A stretch of DNA of 64,000 bases from Blasia pusilla (GCA_050084515.1 CM114272.1:36208001-36272000), one strand, 5' to 3'. Counted from the first letter of the stretch, positions 11,269 through 24,544 are shown. Numbers and translations are program-made. Notes: a model not told the origin generated them from the sequence alone.

Positions 11269-11556
11269 GGTTGCACAAAAAGGGACAAGCCTATAGATAT
11301 CCACAAACATGGATTGCAAGAGGTAGGGCCCATACTTATAGCTCATGATGGAAGGCAAGCTAGGGGCGGGCAAGGCTGAACAATGAGAGAGGGAGTAAAG
11401 AGGGGGGGGGAAGAAACTAGAAAGTGTGAAACATGGAGGCAAGTGGGAAGTATGAGAAAGGACAGGGAGGTGGGGCCCATATGGACAAGTCCTTTTATAA
11501 GATAGACATGAGTCCATAGGCATGTCCGTGGACACAAATTTTGTCCATATGCAACC
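11269..11556 (+). mobile_element. MITE-like element with GGTTGCA termini, 288 bp
   Basis: The left end GGTTGCACAAAAAGGGACAA and right end TTGTCCATATGCAACC form imperfect inverted termini. The right part is repeated in the following tandem duplication, and the left part occurs alone at 9748. A G run lies near 11402-11410. There is no clear target duplication and no coding capacity. Confidence 0.5.
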
Positions 11557-12254
11557 TTGCTTAATTTATGGATAGCGCTCGTCTTGACTCCCATAATTTG
11601 GTGTCTCATGGTTTCCTTTCCGCCCTTTGTATTTCCTGATTAGTTTTAGCGTCTTGCCCTATTCAACAACTCTCATCTTCCTTGCTATTCACCCTTGACC
11701 CAGACTTGGAATTTAGCTAGAGGACACCTTTCTTGCCCTGCCCCCATCTGTGAGAGTGGATACACCTTTTCTCAAAAGGTTTCTTTGAAGATGTACGTCT
11801 ATCTTGACTACCTTTGGTCTTCGGTCTAGGGAAGAAACTAGAAAGTGCGAAACATGGAGGCAAGTGGAGAGTATGAGAAAGGACACGGAGGTGGGGCCCA
11901 TATGGACAAGTTCTTTTATAGGATAGACATGAGTCCATAGACATGTCCGTGGCCACGGATTTTGTCCATATGCAACCTTGGTTAATTTATGTTTTGTGCA
12001 TCTCATGGATAGCGCTCGTCTTGACTCCCATAATTTGGTGTCTCATGGTTTCCTTTCCGCCCTTTGTATTTCCTGATTAGTTTTAGTGTCTTGCCCTACT
12101 CGACAACTCTCGTCTTCCTTGCTATTCACCCTTGATCCAGACTAGGAATTTAGCTAGAGGACACCTTTCTTGCCCTGCCACCATCCCTGAGAGTGGATAC
12201 ACCTTTTCTCATAAGGTTTCTTTGAAGATGTAAGTCTATCTTGACTACCTTTGG
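11410..12254. repeat. tandem duplication, two units of about 421 bp
   Basis: GAAGAAACTAGAAAGTG begins at 11410 and again at 11831, and the two units stay highly similar to the shared CTACCTTTGGTCT ending (about 11820 and 12252). Each unit carries the right end of the MITE-like element plus a shared flank, so the duplication came after the MITE insertion. Near-identity suggests it is recent. A diverged relative of the flank (CATCTTGACTCCC...GTCTCATGG) is seen near 20010-20040. Confidence 0.85.
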
Positions 12255-12408
12255 TCTCGCGGATGGTTCTACTATCCTTCCTAGCCTTGCGACTAAATAG
12301 TCTAGGTTTTGACTTTGGTGGGTCATACCAAGGTCTCTCTTCCCTTGATCCATGAAGGTGACTCATTTCGTAGATTGCTTAATTATTCGTGAAGCATCAA
12401 ATCTCAAT

Positions 12409-12438
12409 GGCTTAGGCTTCTTTTCATAAGCCTAAGCC
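12409..12438. repeat. perfect 11-bp hairpin
   Basis: GGCTTAGGCTT (12409-12419) is the reverse complement of 12428-12438, with an 8-base loop. No T-run or flanking gene suggests a role. Confidence 0.7.
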
Positions 12439-13755
12439 AATCGGCTCAAGAGGCAGTTTAGGAGATGGGAGTCATCATTGCTGAAGCCTTTTGTTGGATG
12501 TCATATTTCATCCATATTGTTTTCCATTCGTTTTAGGGGCTTTTCCTCTTTTCCTCTCTCCCTCTGGAATTCCTCAACTTCTTGTAGTTTTGATTCCCTG
12601 TTCTCTCGTAATTCAGACTAGTGCCACTATGCATGTGCAATGCAGTGGGCACTTAGTAGTACTATTCTAGCTTTTGTAGTATGGCTTCCGCCTATATAAT
12701 TTCCTCCATCTTATACTAAATGCTTGAAAGAGTATAATTTTTTATCTATGGTTTCAATTCCCGGTAATGTTTCGCATATGTGAAGGGTTTAAATTTGGAT
12801 TAAAAACAGAAAATATTTTTTTAATAACCTTTATTTTAATGAAATAAAGATAGGAGACCAGGTAACCAAGGGACTGGGGCAAATATTAGTATAGCCGTAG
12901 TGTAGTTCTCGTATTCTCCTCCTTTTTTGCCTTATATTCTTCTATAAAATATTTGTCCTCGTAAGATTATCCATAACTCATCTTGATCCATTGAATAATA
13001 CGTGCAAAATGAGAAGTTAGACGGGCTTCGTTTGTTCCATCCCTTTTATTGCCGAGTAGAATATAGTATAGTACCTCGCGTCATGTTCCTGCAGTTCGTA
13101 CGTCTTCTCCACCTCTACTCCTCCGGGCATTTGCTTACGGCCATTCCACTTCTCTCGAGCCTAGCCGGGCCCAGGCTCGTGTACGAGATAGACGACGGAG
13201 GTGACCGCCTTTGCGACGCGCGCGTCAGTCGTACGGGACGTGGACAGCCACAGCGGAAGGCGATCTGGTCCCTCTGGCGACGGCAATATCCCGAGGCCGC
13301 CATTGCGACCAGATCGGCTCTCATTCCGAAACGGTTCAGTTAAGTAAGGACTGAGGACTGAAAAGGGTAAGCTCTACATAAACAGAGCGAGGGTAGGGTG
13401 CACTCGTATGAATCCATGGGCCGCCAAAGTACAGGGCCGTCTTTCCATGTCGCCGGGGAGAGGCGCGAAGAGGGAAAAGAAGGGGAGTGCGATTCCAATG
13501 AAGTGGGCGAGCATGAGTTCTCGATACAGGGCCGATGTATGCAGACAAACAAAAAGTCCATGGTAATTTCTGGCCTTTAATGGCCGCTGATGTGTGCTTT
13601 CCCCCACGTCATGAACATTATCTCGAGAGGCCGCCAGCAACATGCCCTTCTAGATCTAATGATTGGAGAGCGGGAAAGGAGTCTTCCATTATGACTTTGA
13701 AGACTCCGTTACGTAAGACATGGTAGTGAAACAGAGATGGTAGAGAGAGAAGAAA
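12439..13755. other. gene-free stretch
   Basis: AT-rich to about 12980, then a GC-richer block (13000-13720) with overlapping frames on both strands. The frame 13374-13643 (minus) looks hydrophobic, but I recognise no family. At 12618-12659 an imperfect inverted repeat with CTAGT at one end and CTTAGTAGT at the other resembles two facing Helitron 3' ends. Confidence 0.45.
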
Positions 13756-13882
13756 GATGCACTTCGATAAAAACGAGTGATGGAAAACCCATCGGAAGTA
13801 CAAAAGAGGGGGACTCAAAGAGTCAAAACCTGAAGGCCACAACACGACCAGAAAAGGAAGAAGGGGCATTCCCCCCCTAAAG
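13756..13882 (-). repeat. dispersed repeat, probable LINE 3' end
   Basis: Read on the minus strand this has GGTTTTCCATCACTCGTTTTT and a GGGGGGAATGCCCC block. A related copy lies at 45913-46035 with the same order of motifs. The layout resembles plant LINE 3' ends, but no open frame supports the class, so this is tentative. Confidence 0.4.
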
Positions 13883-16800
13883 AGAGAGAGCGGAAGAGCT
13901 CTGCTCCGCATGGAATCGAAATCGTTGAATACAAATACGATCAGCTCGAAGTGTAGTTGACCATCTAGACCAGGTTCAGGGAATCGCCAATTCTGAGGAT
14001 CCACCATATGCTGCTGTAAAGTTGAGCGCCATTGATGGCGGCATACAAGTACACCAACGCGGTCTTAGAATTCTTCTGCGTAGGGTAGCTGAAGAAAGAA
14101 ATTGCTCTTGGTGGGGTTTATGAGGCCACGGCCTTCTCGCGGTGATCTATCCAGGTTCTCGGACGGATTCTCTTAAAGAATCAAGGCCGAGTGGTTCGCG
14201 AGTGTAAATACTACCCGAAAGCCCCACAACGCTCCCTCCAATGATGACGCCTAGTTTCATGGCCGTGGATAAACATGCTCTTCTGTTGTGGCGGTACTGG
14301 AAGCTGATGCGTGAGGCATTTTAGAATAAATCCCTATCAAAAAGCTAAAAGATATAGAGATGGTCCAGATGCCCTGCAGGATAACGAAGTCACACCTGAG
14401 ATAAAGGATACACCAATTGCGAGAAGCTGTATCAAAGTCGCAATCTTACTTCACAGGTAATTGTTTGCAAGGCCTGATATTCTACTCAACACCGATAACT
14501 TTCCTGAAGGACTATGATTGTAAATCATAGCCTAAGTTATCGCCTATGCTGCTGGGTTTACATTCACCGTCGGCTACATAGGATGGGAGCAAGTACCATG
14601 AGACGGTTGGGATCATCATTGCATCGAGCACCTTTAACAACATTGAAATACTTCTTGCTTTCTCTTGTAAACGGCATGGCGGCTCACCATTGGATTTGTC
14701 TCAACGTCGTGCACCTTTAACAAGTGCCTTTGCTTACTTCCAGTCCCACCAACATCACTCCAGACTCCTCGACTCGTATTGGGTCTTTCTTTTCGATGAG
14801 CTGGCTTTGACCACAAATGACAGAAACTGCATTCATGTTCAAATGGTCCTTGCACCAATAATTCTGCGCACTCCCTCCCACAGTTGGAGTTTTTCCTTTC
14901 GTGGTGCCTTTAATCTGAAGAGGGTTCATTCGTTACAAAAACTATTCTTAACTGGATCTGTTTACTAATGGTAGAATCCTTGAATTGAGATTGATGCACA
15001 ATGTCGCCAGCCCTACCTTGAGAAAGAGTCATGCAAGTACTGGAATGGTGTGTGACTATTCTTAACAAATGTCTAGGAGATCCTAAAGCTCCAAAAGACA
15101 TGTTCCATGATCTTTTCAGATCTTCCACGAGGGACTTCACTTTCTCACTTCGCAAAACTGCCATAGCTCCTGTAGAAGTGTACCAGGGAAGGAGGTCCTG
15201 GTCCTTTCATTTGAACTTATAACATGAGACAAAAGAGTGACTGAATAGTGGGGAAGTAGAGTACGTGGGGCATTACAAACAAACACAAGGAGTTTGTACA
15301 CAGTTTATGATATCCCCTCAAACATCTTGCACTAAGAAAGGAAGAATGACTTTTCATTTAGAACAGGAGGTAATGGGCGGTGAATCCTATATCTGAGACC
15401 TCCTTCCTGCATTACCAAGATGCTCGAGAAGATAGCTACTCAGAGGAGCCACAGTTTTATGTGTTTCAGAGTGGTTCTCCGGGCCAAACGGACAAAAGAG
15501 TCTAGAGAGAGACAATGAAGAAGGACTATGAGAAATTTTTTTAAAACTATAAAAAAGAATTAGTTTTGAGTTAAGCTAGACAACAGACTACTCAATGAGT
15601 GGTGCCCTGTCATAACGTGTCCGACTAAGAACCCAGAACAGGGCAAGAAAACAGACTAGAAGAAAACAGGAGAACACGCACTATGTGTTTCCTTGCTGCC
15701 AGCGCACACAGATCACCAATTGCTGACCGCCAGCAGCAAGTTGACTCCAAGGTACTTGCACTGATGTTCAAGAAATCAAGAATTTAAATCCGTCCAATAA
15801 TAAGGTGAAATGTTTATGTGGAGGAAAAGTATTCTAGCTTCTTGTCAGCAGAGACTTTAGAAACAAAGACTTAAGGAACTCGCACAGTTTTAAGGCTTGC
15901 AGATTATCCGAAACTCTTTAGTGTGAATTTCCACTCTATCCACCAACTTCTTAGACAAGAGATAAGAGACCACAATTCCACTTGTATCACACCCCTAGAA
16001 CTCCTGCGTGCGTCTACTTTCACACCAAAGAAAAGCAGAGATACGTTTCTTGGGATTTGTGATCTGGATTGAGCCCAACATAGAAATGTTTGCAATCCCA
16101 CCACACATTAAAGACTAGGAAGACCTTTATTTCGAACATGCGATTGTAAACAAGATGGTTCCACCATACTTAATTCAAGTTCAAGACGGTACAAGGAAAA
16201 ACTAAAAATAAAAATGATCCCTATTGATGTTCATAATAAGTCGAGGGCCAGAGACTGCTCAGGGGATGAACACTCCCCTCCCCAGGAAAAAGGAATTCAG
16301 TCACAGCCAATGAAATGTGCCTGCAACATCGCACGAAACCCTCAGGTTTGTCAGATAACCGAAATGTTGAAGGCTTCACCGAAAGAAGGCGAACATGCCT
16401 TCAGCGAAAGGAAGAAAACTCAGGAAGTGACAAAATACATGGAAGTTGCTCGAATCCAGGTAGCTGCCTTGTATATCCAGTATGGCGAAGAACAAGTGAA
16501 TCAAACGACTTCTCAACCAGACATATAAACGAGATTATGTACAAGATTAGTTCACGGATGATGGATCGACTTTCTATGTTCAAATACCATGCACTTAATT
16601 TGATGGAAAGCTAACAGCGTACAGTACAAAACTTTAGAGCTTTAGTGCTTAGACCAAGGGGAAAAAGCGACATAATTCTTTTACTGAGCATCGCACTTTG
16701 CGCCTTCACACACATAACCATCTATGGGAAAACAGCAAAAAATAATGATAACAAAGATCGGCACGGATAGAGAAATACTACCAGAGCATCTGAATGTCGA

Positions 16801-18960
16801 TATAAGAATCACTCACAGCAACCTCCAAAACCGAGTAGATGTGTCGTAGTGCACTAAAAAATCTAAACAGGACCTGCCATGGACGGACCTGATTGACTAT
16901 ACCAGGAACTATTCGACTACGAGCAGATGATGCAGAGGAGTACGAGTTAGGGGTTACAGTTGCATATTGTGGCTCTGAAAACACGGGTTCGAATCCCGTT
17001 ATTCGCCGAAAAATTAAAATATTTTTATTTTGGAACCCACCAGTTCTGGTCCAGGGCAGAAACAGTGAGGGTCACGACGCTAAGTGAACATACAGAAAAC
17101 TGATCTTCAAAAGAGAGTCCGCGAGAGACCATAAAATTAACCGGTTACAGAAACCATACTCGGATTGCACACCAGCCAACAAAATTAGATACAGCGAACG
17201 AGAGCGAAGCAATCACCACGCCCTCTCACTCTCTATCCGACATCGCAACTCAAAACGAAAGTACGAGCGTCTAGAGGGGCCGCATCGAGAACGAATCTCC
17301 CATCCCACAATCAACCAGCCTAACCACCAAGCAGAGTATCAATTGCACTTCTATAGTTTCGACAACTGTCTAAAACGACATTCGATGAGGCGAGGAGATC
17401 ACTACGATATGCAGAGGCGTAACAAACGTCCGACTGTGAAAATTCGTCAGAACGGTCAGAATCAAAACTCTGAGTGAACATACAAGTACACGGCAGCCAA
17501 AAAAGAACAAGAAACAGGACCAAAACGTAACTGCGAACAGAAGTACGAGACCCCCCCATGCAAACCAAGAAAAAAATTCAAATATTTTCTCTCCAGCGAT
17601 TGGGGTCGAAGTACCTTTGGGGTCCTATTACTCCTTTTCGGAGATCGCAGTCAAAATGAAAATATTGGAAACTTAGACGATCGCAGCAAGCACTATTAGA
17701 TCATAGGACACAACCGCGACAGCGGGTGAATTTCAAACGATATTCAATCCGCCAAGGAAAATCACTACAATACGCACACGAGAAGGGAAACAAAACGAAA
17801 CAGATTTCCGCATGAAAAAGTCTGGCGGGGAGAAAGGAACGAGGGATTGCGTGAGGATACACCCACAACGCAAGCGTCTCCCAGCGTACCTCCCTCCGAA
17901 ATTCGAACCCCGCGGGAGGATTTCGCGACGTCGCCGAAAGTATCGCGAAGAACTGACGCCGTATAGTTTGATCCGTCGATCGAGGAAGGAGAATCTCGAT
18001 CGCTCACGACTTTGCCTGCGGTCCTACCGGCATTCTTTGTAATGCCAGCCGGTAAACCCTGGGAATTTCAGATCCGACCAGCAAATCTTCGGGAAAAACC
18101 GACCCCGAAAACACAGTTTCTTTGCAAAAAGCGAAAAAGACCGGCAAATATCTGGATATCGCCGATCTTATTTCCCATCAGACCCTATTGAATGTCGGGA
18201 AAGAACCGACGAGCTCGGCAAATCGACCCACTGCTGCAGTCGCCGGTTTTTTCTTCCGACTCCTTATGTGGGCGTCCCGCTGCTTCAGGACTTCCACTCC
18301 GCCAGAAACTTCCAGGTTTCTTTTCGTGCACCTCACTAACAACAAATATCTCGTGACGTCGCAAGGACGTGATCAATGGACACCGTCGATCTGACAAACA
18401 ACGTCGATCGCTGTTCCTGTCCGTCGCGGCTTTCCCGTTTGGCTTCGTGTGTTTGTTCGAGGGACCGGAATCACCGGATGGATCTGTCATTGCGTCCCTT
18501 CAAATCCAACCAACGACGTCCCAAGGACTTCTCGTCGCCGAAGTACAACAGCAAACGAGTCGCTTTCGCAAGCGGATCAGATCTCCGGAGATCCATCAGT
18601 AATACAAAAACATCTGTTAATTATCCAGATGTTTACGAAAGTGAATGCTTGTAGCCCAGTTTCGTGGGAGAATCACTTGCAGTCGACGCGAAATGAAGGA
18701 CCCGCGTCGCATCACCCATCGAGGGAGGGGATCAATCGACGGTAGATTTGGACTCGGACTCACGGAAGGATTTCGTTCTTTCCAAGTCTTTCTGCTATTG
18801 TGAGTCAGGTTCCTCCAGCGCCACCCACAAGCGCGCAGGGCTAAACTTAGAGCTCACGCCTCGCCATATTTAGCGTCGTTTGACGTGTCGTCAGCTCCGA
18901 CGGTCCGCGTAGGATTCGAAGCATCTGTCGATGCGTACATGGCATGTGAGGTGTCACATT
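13883..18960. other. no convincing gene; possible decayed or split exons
   Basis: Five kilobases of mixed composition, less AT-rich than its left flank. On the minus strand, a frame ending near 13978 reads ALVYLYAAINGAQLY and IWWILRIGDSLNL after a TTTCTTTCTTCAG acceptor-like stretch near 14090; another starts MAVLRSEKVKSLVEDLKRSW near 15164. Neither can be joined into a gene by eye. From 17.1 to 18.9 kb the DNA is GC-richer on both strands and could be promoter or 5' UTR of a minus-strand gene. Confidence 0.3.
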
Positions 18961-21099
18961 CACAAAAGCGAACGACGCTTCCGTTGACGGTGACATATCC
19001 CAAATTTGGTGGCGTTTTCTTGGGTAGGTATTGAGTACCTGAAGCTGCTGCTAGTCACTTCACTATCGTATGAAGGAGACCTCTGGAGGATGGGCATGCA
19101 ATCTCACATATGTACACATCAATGTGATCAAGACAACATGGGTTTTCATGAAGGATGTACCCTTTCATGCATATTCTGGCAACGTCAGATTAAAAATGCA
19201 CTGCCCTATTCTATTCTGAAACTCCGGATACAATCTTACAAAATAGAGACTTTTTTTTTCTTCTTCTTTTCGAGGTCCATGTTATGCCAATAATAGAAAC
19301 GTTCTTCACTCAACATTAGTGCATGCCTACACGTGCCATGCAATGATGAAGATTGCATCAAATCTTTGAGTATATTAGAAAATATATTTAATTGCAGAAG
19401 TCTTGTACCAAGAGTAAGGAGATCTCTCTTATGATAGGAGAATCCATGTTGTCTTAATGGTAAAGATGGATCTTCATGCATGAGGAGGACACTTAGGTTC
19501 CCAATCTTCAAATAGAGGACTCTTCTTCCTTTAGGAGATATGCTCAAGTTTATTCAAATAAAGGGAAAAACATGTGCATCACATTGGTATGGATGTAGAA
19601 GAGGTGAAGTGATGCGGCAATTGCACACATATGAAGGAAATGGTGGTTGTAGTTGTAACCCATGTTGAGTGTTGGATCTCCACTCGGTGATCCCAAGTTG
19701 GAGTCGATGATGGCATAGCAAGGGAGTATTGCTTAGGAGGTTGCTATTTAGCAACGACACTATCCCATCATAGAATCCAAACTCTACTTCTCCTAGCTTC
19801 GCCACGAAGCATTCATGACCTTGAGCTTTGTAAGCCAAAGACTCAACCGGTTGCACATTCTATAGGTAACCAAGATACCGCCAAGTGCTATTCTAATAAA
19901 GTCTCTCGAAGTACATACCGTCTTCCTATGAAGCACATTTCCGAATTCACATACTTCTCCAAACTCATCTTGGAGCTTGGACCGGCGTTTCATATGTCTC
20001 ATGGTTACCGCCCATCTTGACTCCCTATTTGGCGTCTCATGGATGTCTTATTGCCCTACGGGTTTTATGAATATAGTCTCTTGGCATCTCGCCCATCTTG
20101 ACGACTTGTTCCTTGCTTCTCCCCCTTGACTAGATACTTGGCTCCAAGGAGAGCTTTAAGAAGGTTCATCTTTCCACCATTCAATCTTTAAAACAGAGGT
20201 TAGGGTAATGTGTTGTCGGCTTGCATTGGATTTGGAATCTCTCATATTGAGGTTGGTTTCAGTTCAATTATTATTTAATTATTCTAAGAGCGATGTATTT
20301 TTCCCATGATTCTCATTATGTTATATGAGTTTCCTTTGTCATTTCCTTACGAGATTACTATTTTTGAATATCATTTATATAATAAATAACCTCCCTTCAT
20401 TAATTTCACATAGATTTAATTATACTCAGTGTTACATCATATATAACCATATGTAGCTTATTGACTCGTCCTAATTTCTTTCCATAACATCTCTTGTTTA
20501 GATTTTGAAGAGAGTTTTAGTTATTTTAGAAAAACTATCATCATATATTAACCTCCCTTCCTCAATCAATAATATATGTAATTTTGAATAATTTGAAAAT
20601 TATCAATTTCAATCCCAAAAATGATGACAAATAAATTGATACAAAATTTAGATAATTAGTTATGTAGATTCCTTTCTTTAGGTTTAGAAAGTGGCCAAAA
20701 CTTATAATTTGGTCAATCAACCAAATCTTACTATCCTTACTACATCCTGACAAGTCAATAATCACCCTAGAAATAGAGGGGAAAGAAAATTCCAAAGATG
20801 AAGAAAAATAATGGGTATTTTAGGGTTTTGGATTAAAATATATACTTTAGTTGGCTCACCATGGTCCAAACCCTCCTATCTTTCATCTGCATTTATATGA
20901 TAAATAAAGATATAAGTCTATGAATTTAGGGGAAAGAAAAGTTCAAGAAATGAAAAAAGAAAACAACTAGTTACAACTTTCGAATAGTAGGCAACATGTA
21001 AAATTATTTGAAAGGCCAAAGTCTGCATAATTGGTAGACTCCGACACCATTTGTGGTGAATTGCAATCAACCATCCAAGCACTTTGGTATTTGATAATA
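18961..21099. other. gene-free AT-rich DNA
   Basis: No gene supported. AAGACAACATGG near 19130 recurs in inverted form near 19448, hinting at a worn foldback element. 20010-20150 resembles the flank of the 421-bp duplication. Confidence 0.5.
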
Positions 21100-21285
21100 C
21101 TAGTGAGCGTCGATGCACATGACTACCTGAAATCAACTTATGATCGACCCACAAACTCAAATGATCCCCAAAATTGATCCAAAGTGATTTATAGATATGT
21201 ATCATAATTGGATTGGTTGAAAATGCCAAGTGTCATAAGGAGAGGTGTTTGAAAATCAAACAAGCTCTCTTCCATAATAATATAG
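21100..21285 (-). mobile_element. short non-autonomous Helitron, about 186 bp
   Basis: On the minus strand it begins CTATATTATTATGGAAGAG (first T lost) and ends GTGCATCGACGCTCACTAG before a T. Its 5' region, with CAAACACCTCTC, matches the elements at 5477 and 9126. Confidence 0.65.
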
Positions 21286-21610
21286 TTTCCAAGTGAATGA
21301 ATGACAAGTCAACCTTCATTTTCCAATGTCATCCAAAATATAAAGATTGTACTCTTTTGCACAAGACATGACACGCGCCTTTGGTTTTTTATTGTATTTT
21401 CCTCCTATTCATAATGCAATACAAATAGTTTGAGATTTCAAACTCTCCCATAAAAGTATAGATTCCACATGAAATGATAAGTCAACCATCATCTTCCAAA
21501 TTATATATCACTCTTTTGGACAAGACAAAACACACTCCTCTTGTTTGTTATTGTATTTTCCTCATATCTATGGTGCAATAGAAATAGTTTGAAATTTAAA
21601 AGAAACTCAT
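21281..21610. repeat. imperfect tandem duplication, period about 178 bp
   Basis: TATAGTTTCCAAGTGAATG at 21281 and TATAGATTCCACATGAAATG near 21459 start two diverged units, each containing GACAAGTCAACC/GATAAGTCAACC, ACTCTTTTG, a TTATTGTATTTTCCTC segment and a GCAATA...ATAGTTTGA segment. The second unit also starts just past a CTCCCATAAAAGTATAGA motif, another Helitron-like 5' end. Confidence 0.6.
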
Positions 21611-21779
21611 TTATGAAAACCAACTGGAGAAAATAAAGAATTATATATTTTTCTTCATATGTTTGGGAGATCGTAGAGCTTCAATGCTATAGGTAGAAAA
21701 AACCCGCTAATTTATGAAAGCGGAATTAATCATTAAATAAAAATACATATATGGAATAAGGAAAAAATAAATCCACGCC

Positions 21780-22560
21780 TATGGTATTAAGGATAAGGGG
21801 AAGCTCCCAGAAATCTACAAACACCGTACATAATATCCAACAACCAGGCCGCATAGGAAAACACAAGAGAGAGAGGGTCGTAGAAATAATAGACTATATA
21901 CCAAAAAAAACCCACTCCATGAAGCTTGGATTAAATTCTCCCATACAATCCCTGACAAGCAGAAAATAATATAATAACATTTCTAATATTATAAAGAAAA
22001 TAAAAGTCAGATGAAAAGGAGATGTGAAAAAGGCGGAGACGAGGAAGCATAGAAAATACCATAGTGCGCATGGAGTGGACGAATTTCGTCATGGCAAAAT
22101 AAACAGGTTTCGACTATATGCAAAAACACTGTACATTACATCATAACATTATTAATATTAAATAAATGAAACAGAAGGTGGATGAAAAGGGGCGTGAATA
22201 AGGAGGAGATGAAGAAGCATAGAAAATACAAGAGAGCCCAACATAAAACCGAGAGTGGATGAATTTCGAGAGAAAAAAATAAACATGTTTCAACAATACG
22301 CAAGAGCAGTAAATGAGGAAGCACAAAAAAGTACAAATATTTACTATATGCAAGTACATCATACAACTGCTTTTAATACTTTCAATATTATAAATCAGAA
22401 GGGGAAGTGAATAGGGATGCGATTAGGACGCATAGAAAATACAAAAGTACCCTTGTTAATGAATTTCTTGAGAACAAAACAGACATGTTTCAGCTCCTTA
22501 CAAGCACTCCAAATTCCATGAATATATAAAAATAAAAATAAACAGGGATACGTTGGGGTG
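21780..22560. repeat. AT-rich minisatellite, about four diverged units
   Basis: GCATAGAAAATAC (or a near variant) recurs near 21852, 22047, 22217 and 22430. The units share, in order, a GAATTTC segment, AATAAACAGGTTTC or a variant, a GCAAAAACAC-like segment and a TAATATTA segment. Period varies from about 165 to 215 bp. No open frame is conserved across units. Confidence 0.65.
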
Positions 22561-24339
22561 GAATATAACACGAGAAGCATGGGTTTTCGCTCGTGCAACC
22601 GTTTTTATGGTGAGTTGCATGTGATTCTCTTTTCTTTAGGAAAAATCTTAATTCTCTCTTTTTTACAAGGATTTTTAAAACTTTTAATCCTCGGTGAAAT
22701 CGTCCTCGATCAAAGCACTCCCTTACATATGTGTCATGGAGGACATAGGGGTCTCAAATTAGCCATTCTACGGGGATTTATTTATTTTTGGTCGTAGAAG
22801 AGGTTACACGTGTGTCTTTAATTATTCTTTTAATTATTATGCTAGCAAAATCTGAATTCTTTCAATTATTATGTTAGCAAAATCTGAATATTTGGAAAGA
22901 AGATGAGTATTCTTTATCCGGGTTATCTTTTTTAAAATATTAGTAATTTTTTTCAAAAGGTGAGATTATTGGGAATGAAAAAACTCACACGATGAAGATG
23001 AGAATGAAATTAGAAGATATAAGATGAATAAAGTGTAATTTTAAAAAATTTGAAAGATTGATTTTTTTATAATACATCTATTTTGGCTAAAAAAATTTAA
23101 TATATTTATTTTCTTAATTTTGAAAAAATAATTTATACTTTTTCCAATCCCTGTCTTTCAATAAATAAAAGAAAATCACTTATTTTGATGAATTTTTTTC
23201 CCAATTTTTTTCCCTTAAATTTAGTTTGCATGGACCTTGAGAAAACAAATTTTAATTTTCAAATGAAGAAAGATTAAAAAAAATGAGAGAGATTCTAGAA
23301 GATTTCATCTAGGAAGATATTTGAATTTGAGTCAATTATAAATAATTAATTATTATGAAAATCTTACCCATTCTTGTTTTATGTAGTAAATTATCTCAAA
23401 TTTGAGTAAATTATTAATTAGTAAATTAATTTATAAAAATAATATATAATTTCCCTTCCAAATTTAACTTGAAATTAAAAGTTTTAAATTTTTTCCTAAA
23501 TTTTGAAATTTTAATTTTAATTTCTAAAATGAAACATAATGTGAAAATGATGTAAATTTGTTTTTGGGATTACTTTTTTCATTTAAATTTACTTTTAAAA
23601 AAACATTTAAAATTTTTTTATTTTTTCAAATCTTAACTAAGAATAGAGGAAAGTAAACGTGTGAAGCCTATGAATATCATAGCCTTCACACGTGGCGTTC
23701 ACTAGGCAAGGCTAACGCCCTTAATAGTATGATTTTTGTAACAAAAATTATAGCCCCACACAAAATGCATTAATGAATGTAATGGGGCACAACTAAGGAG
23801 CCATACATTAGTGCAGTAAAGTTCATCACTCCCAATGGAATACATTAGTATTCCATTTGTGCTGTTGCGGATGTATTAGGCTGGATTTTAGAAAAGCCCA
23901 TTATGTAGCTTTTTCTTCTTCTAAAAGTTTTAATTTCCTGATTGTCTTTATAATATAGATATAGAGGCACTCATCAACAAGTACGAGGACATGTTGTCCA
24001 CATGCACAACAAGCAATAGTATGGGAAGGTTGTGGCAAAATGGTTTAAACATCCCATCATCAACAGTTTGTGCATCTTACAAGCTAGGGGTAAGGGTAAG
24101 AACAATGACTCTTCACAAACAAAGTAATATTTAAATAAAAAAATCTCTTGTAAAAGAAAACTCCAATTCCGGATGGCTAGTGTTTCTTTGAATGATAATA
24201 ACTTCAATCCCAAACATAACTAGCTTGTTCCTCCATATTTTTTGTGAGAAATTTCATCCGGATGAGGAAGTATGGGAGGAAACCAATTTTTATCCGGCTA
24301 ACTCCTAATATTTGCTCCTCGATTTGGCGAAGACTCCCA
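22561..24339. other. gene-free, extremely AT-rich DNA
   Basis: From 22.8 to 23.6 kb the sequence is dominated by A and T runs. No gene recognised. A Helitron-like 5' end on the minus strand (TCTATATTATAAAGACAATC) lies near 23960 without a matching 3' end. Confidence 0.6.
23657..23719. repeat. two adjacent hairpins
   Basis: ACGTGTGAAG (23657-23666) pairs with 23684-23693 and the stem continues past one C/C mismatch through CTATGA/TCATAG, giving 16 of 17 pairs around an ATA loop. Directly after it, GGCGTT (23694-23699) pairs with AACGCC (23714-23719). Confidence 0.7.
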
Positions 24340-24544
24340 TCTATACTATTAAATCAGAAGCCTCCTTTTAAAGAATGGTTAGTTACTTTAAAGGATGAAG
24401 CCTTCTTCATTTTGAGAATGCTGGATTACTCCTTCCTATTCATAGAAGAGTGATAGGATACTCACTTTCATCCATGTAACTTGCTACAAAAGAAAATTTA
24501 AAACTAATCTTTATATACTCGGCATTGCATGGGAAACTTACTAG
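24340..24544 (+). mobile_element. short non-autonomous Helitron, 205 bp
   Basis: It begins TCTATACTATTAAATCAGAA after an A and ends GGCATTGCATGGGAAACTTACTAG before a T when the two halves are read together (24521-24544). The 5' type is a different subfamily from the one at 9126. No coding capacity. Confidence 0.7.

Noticed and set aside
13374-14007. Mitochondrial or plastid insertion (NUMT/NUPT)
   Set aside because: No organelle gene could be recognised in either strand.
16945-17008. tRNA-like 3' half with a ACGGG-TTCGAAT-CCCGT T-arm and ATTCGCC acceptor-like end
   Set aside because: No matching 5' acceptor strand, D-arm or clean anticodon stem could be found in the 75 bases upstream.
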